A DNA stretch of 9,331 nucleotides, from contig CALBTQ010000031.1 in the NCBI GenBank assembly GCA_937967875.1, forward strand, positions 1-9,331. The letters are read 5' to 3'. The notes beneath the pieces were generated by a model. The model saw only the letters and a program-made list of their open reading frames with translations, did not search any database and had not been told where the DNA came from. Both the position numbers and the translations under genes were made by a program. Each line of letters starts with the position of its first letter. Position 1 is the first letter of the stretch. This DNA comes from an uncultured Pseudomonadota bacterium (GTDB lineage Bacteria; Lernaellota; Lernaellaia; Lernaellales; Lernaellaceae). Of this stretch, positions 5,228 to 9,331 are shown in pieces.

Positions 5228-6004
5228 TTAGCGGGCCGGTTTGACGCGCACCACATCGCCACGCTGCAGGTTCAGAAACGACGCGCCGTTGCCTTCGCGC
5301 ACGGCCACCTCGACCATGCCGCACGAGGCGATCAGCGCCAGCGCTGCGCCCGGTTGCGCGTCGCTGTAGGTGGTCAGCAACGGAATCGGCGCCTGACCGG
5401 CGAGCTCGACGACGAAGGGTCCGTCGCCAAGTTCGTTGAGCAATGCGGCGGGCAGCCCGGTGATCGCGTTGCCGAAGCGGTCGATGTGCACCACCGCGCC
5501 GATCAGGCTGTCGCCGTCGCGCCGCACGTTCCAGGCCGGCAGACGCACCGGATTTTTCACCTCCGGCCCGACGTCCTCGGGCGCCAAACCCTCCGCCAGG
5601 TGCACCGCCGTCGGCGCGAACAGGTCGCGGCCGTGGAACGTTTCGCTGGCGTGCGGCAGCCACAAATCGGGATTGGTCAGCGCGAACGCCTGCGCCTGAT
5701 GATCGAAGAACGGCGTGAACAATCCGTTGTCCGGACCGACGAACAACTGGCGCCGCGAGACGACCAGCAAACCGCGCCGCTGCGAACCCACGCCCGGATC
5801 GACCACGCCGATGTGAATCGTCTCGGGTGGGAAAAACCGCGCCGCCTGCGCCAGCACGAACGAGCCGGCCTGCACGTCGAAGGGCGGAATGTTGTGGCTG
5901 ATGTCCACGACCGTCGCCCGGGGCGCGCGGCTGTAAATGACGCCCTTCATCGAGGCGACGTAGCCGTCGCGGTTGCCGAAATCGGTGGTCATCGTGATGA
6001 TCAT
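5228..6004 (-). CDS. S-adenosyl-L-methionine hydrolase (adenosine-forming), DUF62 family
   Basis: Protein of 258 aa, the usual length for the SAM hydroxide adenosyltransferase family (DUF62, COG1912), related to fluorinase and chlorinase. The expected reaction is SAM + H2O to adenosine + L-methionine in the cytoplasm. Family signatures run through the protein: ITMTTDFGNRDGYVASMKGVI (3-23), VDISHNIPPFDVQAGSFVLAQA (33-54), HIGVVDPGVGSQRRGLLV (64-81), FVGPDNGLFTPF (88-99), FHGRDLFAPTA (123-133) and HIDRFGNAITGLP. The Asp-Arg-His set described for the archaeal homologue PH0463 is matched by D69, R76 and H124. I see no extra loop of the kind found in fluorinase, which favours hydrolysis over halogenation. 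The start ATG overlaps the stop of the upstream gene (ATGA at 6001-6004), so the two are translationally coupled. Its physiological role in bacteria is poorly known. Confidence 0.93.
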   Translation of the reverse strand: MIITMTTDFGNRDGYVASMKGVIYSRAPRATVVDISHNIPPFDVQAGSFVLAQAARFFPPETIHIGVVDPGVGSQRRGLLVVSRRQLFVGPDNGLFTPFFDHQAQAFALTNPDLWLPHASETFHGRDLFAPTAVHLAEGLAPEDVGPEVKNPVRLPAWNVRRDGDSLIGAVVHIDRFGNAITGLPAALLNELGDGPFVVELAGQAPIPLLTTYSDAQPGAALALIASCGMVEVAVREGNGASFLNLQRGDVVRVKPAR

Positions 6005-6528
6005 GGGTTGCCCAGCGGTTCGATTTTATAGGTGTCGATGTTCGGATTCACCTTGATGATCAAATGGAACGTGCCCGCCTGATCCGGCGCCAGGTAGATC
6101 GGATTGATCAGCGTCGTCTCGGCGATCAGAAAACGGTTCTGCGCATCGTAGAACGTCACCTTCACCTTCGCCTGCGCCACCGGATCGGAAAATCCGTTGC
6201 GCACCTTGCCCTTGATGTGCAGGAAGCCGTCCTCGACGTAATAGCTGTCGTTGAGCAGTTCCAACTGATCCGAGTTGCCCGGCTTGGGTGTGGGCGTCGG
6301 CGTGGGCGTCGGCGTCGCCGCGCCGTTGCCCGGCGAAAACGTGCCGCGCACCGCGCTCGCCCGATACTTGGCCGGAATGTCGTCGATCGACTCGGTGTAA
6401 TGCACCTTGCCCAGCTCGTCGATCCACCGATACAGCACGACATTTCCCGGCTTGCCGTAGACCGACGAAACCGTCGACAACAACAGGACAAGCAAAAGAC
6501 AGACGGCGATGGCGCGGGCTGGCTTCAG
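6001..6528 (-). CDS. Exported DUF4124-like / FxLYD-domain protein
   Basis: Exported protein of about 175 aa. Order of parts: signal peptide (basic KPAR then a long Leu/Val core, cleavage near VYG); a DUF4124-like segment (VLYRWIDELGKVHYTESIDDIPAKYR, about residues 31-56); a Thr-Pro linker of five TP repeats (6286-6315); and an FxLYD-type beta domain (LHIKGKVRNGFSDPVAQAKVKVTFYDAQNRFLIAE... LAPDQAGTFHLIIKV, about 102-170). Both domain types are common in envelope proteins and lack a defined activity. The frame is open up to ATGs at 6570 and 6567, but these lie inside the -10 box of the promoter at 6566-6593 and should not be transcribed. AAAGGGAG at 6538-6545 points to a start at CTG 6528 (used here) or ATT 6531. 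It is the first gene of the operon and overlaps the SAM hydrolase gene by ATGA. Confidence 0.8.
   Translation of the reverse strand: MKPARAIAVCLLLVLLLSTVSSVYGKPGNVVLYRWIDELGKVHYTESIDDIPAKYRASAVRGTFSPGNGAATPTPTPTPTPKPGNSDQLELLNDSYYVEDGFLHIKGKVRNGFSDPVAQAKVKVTFYDAQNRFLIAETTLINPIYLAPDQAGTFHLIIKVNPNIDTYKIEPLGNP
6286..6315 (-). repeat. Thr-Pro linker repeat
   Basis: Five consecutive Thr-Pro codon pairs encoded by a short ACSCCS-type tandem repeat inside the FxLYD protein gene. It joins the DUF4124-like and FxLYD-like parts as an extended flexible linker and could vary in copy number by slippage. Confidence 0.85.
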
Positions 6529-6537
6529 AATACAAGA

Positions 6538-6545
6538 CTCCCTTT
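6538..6545 (-). promoter_or_regulatory. Strong Shine-Dalgarno inside the FxLYD reading frame
   Basis: Minus strand reads AAAGGGAG. It lies within the open frame that extends up to ATG 6570, six bases from ATT 6531 and nine from CTG 6528. With the promoter just upstream, it indicates that the real start is one of these non-ATG codons. Confidence 0.6.
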
Positions 6546-6565
6546 GTTTTACAAAACTAACCTGC

Positions 6566-6593
6566 ATCATAGCAGCGAGCGGTAGGCTGTCAA
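6566..6593 (-). promoter_or_regulatory. Sigma70-type promoter of the SAM hydrolase / pseudo-polymerase operon
   Basis: Minus strand: perfect -35 TTGACA (6588-6593), 16-base spacer, then TATGAT (6566-6571), five of six bases of the consensus -10. Transcription should start near 6559 and read through the FxLYD, SAM hydrolase, DUF2914-like and pseudo-polymerase genes, which have short gaps and no obvious internal promoter or terminator. Confidence 0.7.
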
Positions 6594-6657
6594 GAATTGC
6601 CGCGACGGATTTTTTACATATTTGAATAATGACTCGGTTTTGCGTCGATGCCGAAAA

Positions 6658-8844
6658 TTACCGCTGGAGCAACCGCGCGCCGTTCGTCGTCGTTCGCTGC
6701 GCCGGCCGCGTCGCGGCGATGGCCCGCACGCGTTTTTCCGGCCCGACGTTCCCCGCCGGATCCACCGCGCGCACGCGCACGTCACGCGTATCCAGCCCGG
6801 TCAGGTCGATCGTCGCGTCGTGCCGCGGCCGGCTCCACGCGCCGTCGCCCAGGCGCACCTGATAGCGCAGCGTCGCCGCGCGGCTCGCATAATCGTGCGC
6901 CGCGAGCGTCAGCAGCGCGCGCCCGTCGTCATGCGACAGCGTCGCCCGGTCGATGCGCGGCCCCACGCGATCGAGCACGAACGACAGCGTCGCCGCTTCC
7001 CCCGCAACGCCCGCGGGCGAGATCGCCACCGCTTCGACCGTGTGCCGGCCTTCCAACCAGTAGGTCAGATCCAGCAGTCCGTCGTGCACCGTTTGCCAGC
7101 CGCCCCCGTCCACGCGCACACGGAAACGTTCCGCCGTCGCCGCGCTCGCCGGATCGGCCGTCAGCCGCAGCGTCGGCCGCGCAAGGCCCGCCAGGCCGGC
7201 CCGCGCCGAATTCGCTCCGTCGAGTTTCATCGTGCGCACCGTGCCGAACGTGGGCAGCGCGAAGGCCGCCGCCGGCCCCTTCGTCGGCGACTCGACGAAC
7301 GAACAGAACAGCCCGAAGTAATCGTTGCCCGCGCCGATCGACCCGATCTCGTCGATCGTGAACTGATACCCCATCGCCGCCGGCAGCGGAATCGGCGGCA
7401 GCACGTCCACGATCAGCGGCAGCACGAAATTGATGATCCCGTTGATCAGCGTTTCCACCAGTTCCGGCGGCAGCGCGTTGAACTCCGTGCCCTCCACGTC
7501 GAACACGAACTCGCTGCCCTCCAGCGTGATGATCAGATTGTTTTCCTCGTCCGTGTCCATCGACAGCGCCAGGGTCAGGTCGATCTCGACGTTGAGCATC
7601 GCGACGTACCGTTGCTGCTTGATGATGTACCAGTCCAGCCGGTACGGCTGCATGACCAACGCTAGGTCGGTCGTGCCCTGACCGACGACGAAATGCGGAT
7701 CCTCCAGCGGATACAGGTCGATCATGTTCGCTTCGTCTTCCCACTCCGGCGCCGCGCGCCAGGGCGCCGTCATGCCCTCGAACGCCGCCAGCGACAACTC
7801 GCGGCCGTCCTCCAGATCCCATGGGAACATCAGACACAACTCGCCCTTGGCGAAGAAGCTGTACAAAAACTGATTGAGCAGATCGTCCGCCAGCGCCACG
7901 CCGAAGTGATACGGATCGCCGCCGGGCGTCGTCGCGCCCATCGCCGGCAGCGGATTGACCGTCCAGCGGCTGCCCGGCGTCTGGCCCTCGTCGATGCACG
8001 CGTCCAGCGTCGTGCCCTGCAGGAAAAGCTTGCCGTCGGTGGTCGCCAGCAGGCCGTAACTGTCAGTGTCGAACGCGGGCGTGAAGGCGTATTCCATGAT
8101 CCAGTCGCCGACCTCGCTGGTGCCCTCGAGCACCACGTCGCCCAGTTGCTCCTCGATCAGTTGGTTGATCAGGTCCGGCGCCATGTCCTGAATCAGCTCG
8201 GTCATCGTCGTGGTCAGCAGCAACTCGACGATCTCCTCCAACTCCGGCGGCATGCCGGTGAACACCACGTCCAGATCGTTGAACGCGACCTTCACTTCGT
8301 GGATCTCGATCGCGAAGCCGTCCGGCGCGCTGTAGTCGACCGTCACCGACGCCGCGATGTCCAGCGACGAGACGTACAGGTCGATCGCCGCGAACAGCGT
8401 TTCGTCCGAGCAGGTGTTGTCGTCGCCGGTCATGCCGTCCATCTCGATGCGCACCAGCGATTCGCCGGTCGCCGGGGCCAGTGAAATCAGTGCATACAGC
8501 GCGTCGCCGACCAGCCCGAGGCCGCCCACCTGGTCGGTCGAGAGCGTCACCGCGGAATTGTCGATGTTCACCGCCGTGATGTTCACGTCGGTTTCCAGGT
8601 AGGTCACCAGCAGGTTCGTGCAGTCCAGCTCGAGGATCGGGTTGTAGCCCATGATCATCCCGGGGATGTCCATGCCCGGCAGCGCGGCGGTGATCGCCTC
8701 GGAAAGCCAGGCGAAGCCGCCCTCGGTGATGCGCACCGCAGCCGCGTCGGGCACCGTGGCCTGCAGCGGCAGCGTCGTTTGGGCGAAAGCCGGCGCGACG
8801 GCCAGCAACGCGATCACTACGGCCAGACAAGCGAGTCGACGCAT
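6658..8844 (-). CDS. Secreted protein with tandem TULIP/BPI-like halves and C-terminal Ig-like modules
   Basis: Protein of 728 aa with a Sec signal peptide (MRRLACLAVVIALLAVAPAFA, cleavage about residue 21). The N-terminal 515 residues look like two related halves: each has an amphipathic helix (VRITEGGFAWLSEAITAALP, 37-56; VALADDLLNQFLYSFFAKGELCLMF, 316-340) and later a PPELxExxxxL helical segment (199-236 and 459-488), separated by beta-strands. This pattern recalls lipid-binding BPI/TULIP folds, which would suit binding or moving lipids in the envelope, but the assignment is structural guesswork. Two Ig/Y_Y_Y-like modules follow (about 556-626, with HTVEAVAISPAGVAGEAATLSFVLD; about 630-710, with YQVRLGDGAW and VRVRAVDPAGNVGPE). 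ATG 8844 was chosen over GTG 8859 because GGAGGGA at 8851-8857 fits it and the signal peptide begins there. The gene has its own promoter at 8889-8918. No catalytic motif was seen. Confidence 0.8.
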   Translation of the reverse strand: MRRLACLAVVIALLAVAPAFAQTTLPLQATVPDAAAVRITEGGFAWLSEAITAALPGMDIPGMIMGYNPILELDCTNLLVTYLETDVNITAVNIDNSAVTLSTDQVGGLGLVGDALYALISLAPATGESLVRIEMDGMTGDDNTCSDETLFAAIDLYVSSLDIAASVTVDYSAPDGFAIEIHEVKVAFNDLDVVFTGMPPELEEIVELLLTTTMTELIQDMAPDLINQLIEEQLGDVVLEGTSEVGDWIMEYAFTPAFDTDSYGLLATTDGKLFLQGTTLDACIDEGQTPGSRWTVNPLPAMGATTPGGDPYHFGVALADDLLNQFLYSFFAKGELCLMFPWDLEDGRELSLAAFEGMTAPWRAAPEWEDEANMIDLYPLEDPHFVVGQGTTDLALVMQPYRLDWYIIKQQRYVAMLNVEIDLTLALSMDTDEENNLIITLEGSEFVFDVEGTEFNALPPELVETLINGIINFVLPLIVDVLPPIPLPAAMGYQFTIDEIGSIGAGNDYFGLFCSFVESPTKGPAAAFALPTFGTVRTMKLDGANSARAGLAGLARPTLRLTADPASAATAERFRVRVDGGGWQTVHDGLLDLTYWLEGRHTVEAVAISPAGVAGEAATLSFVLDRVGPRIDRATLSHDDGRALLTLAAHDYASRAATLRYQVRLGDGAWSRPRHDATIDLTGLDTRDVRVRAVDPAGNVGPEKRVRAIAATRPAQRTTTNGARLLQR

Positions 8845-8850
8845 GCGAAT

Positions 8851-8857
8851 TCCCTCC
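8851..8857 (-). promoter_or_regulatory. Ribosome binding site deciding the 728-aa protein start
   Basis: Minus strand reads GGAGGGA, six bases before ATG 8842-8844. The upstream GTG at 8859 touches this site and so cannot be the start. Confidence 0.85.
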
Positions 8858-8888
8858 ACCGCGGGCAGGCGGTTTCCTGCGTGGAATT

Positions 8889-8918
8889 ATTATACGGCCG
8901 TTCACCGCGCGCGGTCAA
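8889..8918 (-). promoter_or_regulatory. Sigma70-type promoter for the 728-aa secreted protein
   Basis: Minus strand: TTGACC (8913-8918, five of six -35 bases), 18-base spacer, and a perfect TATAAT (8889-8894). Transcription would start near 8882, giving a leader of about 38 bases that contains the GGAGGGA site. It lies between the 98-aa gene (stop at 8978) and the 728-aa gene, so the latter can be transcribed on its own. Confidence 0.7.
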
Positions 8919-8977
8919 ACAATCGCGGCGGAAAAAGGAAAGCGTCGTTCGTCCCGGTCCGGCCCGTCGTTCGCGCC

Positions 8978-9274
8978 TCACCCGTGGAAGTACGGCTTCT
9001 GTTTGGTGATCTGCGCGAAGTCGAAGTGGTTCATGATCCGGTGCCCGTCGTAATCCAGGATGCGGAAGTCGTTTTCCGCGTCCAGATCCTCGACGACCAC
9101 CTCGTACCGGTGCCCGTACGTGTGCCGCAGCTCGTCGCCGTCCAGCTCGAAGGCGACGAACTTTTCGATGCCCTTCGCATCCAGCTTGGCCAGCAGCTTC
9201 TCGTCGGAAATGTCGCCGTAGGAGTGCAGCACCACGATCGGTCCCGAACCGGTGAAAATCAGATGATGCTTCAT
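8978..9274 (-). CDS. Small cytoplasmic protein of unknown function, 98 aa
   Basis: I do not recognise the family. The 98-aa protein has no signal peptide or membrane segment, is rich in Asp, His and Glu, and looks like a compact alpha/beta protein: strand HHLIFTGSGPIVVLHSY, helix SDEKLLAKLDAKG, strands KFVAFELDGDELRHTYGHRYEVVVEDL and NDFRILDYDGHRIMNHFDF. The repeated DG/DYDGH turns and His residues might bind a metal, but no known motif is met. ATG 9274 has a G-rich ribosome binding site (GGGGGGA) five bases upstream. The coding strand shows the composition of its neighbours, supporting a real gene. Anything upstream of it lies beyond the window edge; the remaining 57 bases show no convincing promoter. 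Confidence 0.75.
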   Translation of the reverse strand: MKHHLIFTGSGPIVVLHSYGDISDEKLLAKLDAKGIEKFVAFELDGDELRHTYGHRYEVVVEDLDAENDFRILDYDGHRIMNHFDFAQITKQKPYFHG

Positions 9275-9279
9275 GGCAT

Positions 9280-9285
9280 CCCCCC
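9280..9285 (-). promoter_or_regulatory. Ribosome binding site for the 98-aa protein
   Basis: Minus strand reads GGGGGG followed by AT, five bases before ATG 9272-9274. It is a G-rich, imperfect Shine-Dalgarno but well placed. Confidence 0.5.
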
Positions 9286-9331
9286 AAATCCCCTGTTTTC
9301 ACGCGTCTCTACCTCAAATATGGGGATGGGG

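Noticed and set aside
3553..5244. Long + strand open frame (about 563 codons) antisense to the pseudo-polymerase and DUF2914-like genes
   Set aside because: It is rich in Arg, His and Gln with no domain, a typical shadow of high-GC third positions, and it runs across two well-supported minus-strand genes and their junction.
5228..6004. Fluorinase or chlorinase-type halogenase
   Set aside because: No extra loop of the halogenase type is apparent, the length is that of plain SAM hydrolases, and no halometabolite genes are nearby.
6622..8484. + strand open frames antisense to the 728-aa secreted protein
   Set aside because: Arg-rich low-complexity translations without ribosome binding sites; the minus-strand gene has a signal peptide, a promoter and domain-like structure.
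8919..8977. GC-rich stretch with a repeated CGTCGTTCG followed on the minus strand by a T-rich run, considered as a terminator for the 98-aa gene
   Set aside because: The repeats are direct rather than inverted, so they form no stem before the T-rich run.

Overview
The window looks like a contig end from a metagenome or draft assembly of an uncultured, GC-rich Gram-negative bacterium, roughly 60-65% G+C by eye. The many Sec-exported proteins of unknown function and the type of Y-family polymerase homologue suggest a deltaproteobacterial-like lineage. That placement is inferred from gene style and is weak. The first 44 bases are not genomic: they are an untrimmed Illumina P7/index/Read-2 adapter, so the biological sequence starts at about base 45.

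Layout. On the + strand, 45-537 is the 3' end of a D-threonine aldolase/D-serine dehydratase-like PLP enzyme. It overlaps the start of a small exported protein (522-902) with faint chagasin-like features. Everything else is on the - strand. Reading leftwards from the right edge: a 98-aa protein of unknown function (9274-8978); a 728-aa secreted protein with two TULIP/BPI-like halves and two C-terminal Ig-like modules (8844-6658), with its own sigma70-type promoter; a four-gene operon from about 6528 to 3457; an isolated AbiEi-family antitoxin gene (3195-2320) in more AT-rich DNA; and a 446-aa secreted protein of unknown function (2244-904), whose stop lies 1 bp from the stop of the converging small gene.

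The four-gene operon encodes an exported DUF4124-like/FxLYD protein, an S-adenosylmethionine hydrolase (DUF62 family) joined to it by an ATGA overlap, an exported DUF2914-like protein, and a Y-family DNA polymerase homologue. The polymerase has lost all three catalytic carboxylates but keeps a QxxLF sliding-clamp motif, so it looks like an ImuB-type pseudo-polymerase. Its partners ImuA and DnaE2 are not in the window.

Four TTGAC(A/C)-type promoters can be read by eye, all on the - strand. The one before the antitoxin has a perfect 32-bp palindrome over its -10 box and predicted start, a good candidate autoregulatory operator. The one before the operon puts its -10 box on top of the first two ATG codons of the first ORF, so translation probably begins further downstream at a non-ATG codon behind a strong Shine-Dalgarno sequence.

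The most notable points are the adapter artefact, the inactive polymerase in an unexpected operon, and the toxin-less antitoxin with its palindromic operator. I see no RNA gene, CRISPR array, insertion sequence or complete new defence system.
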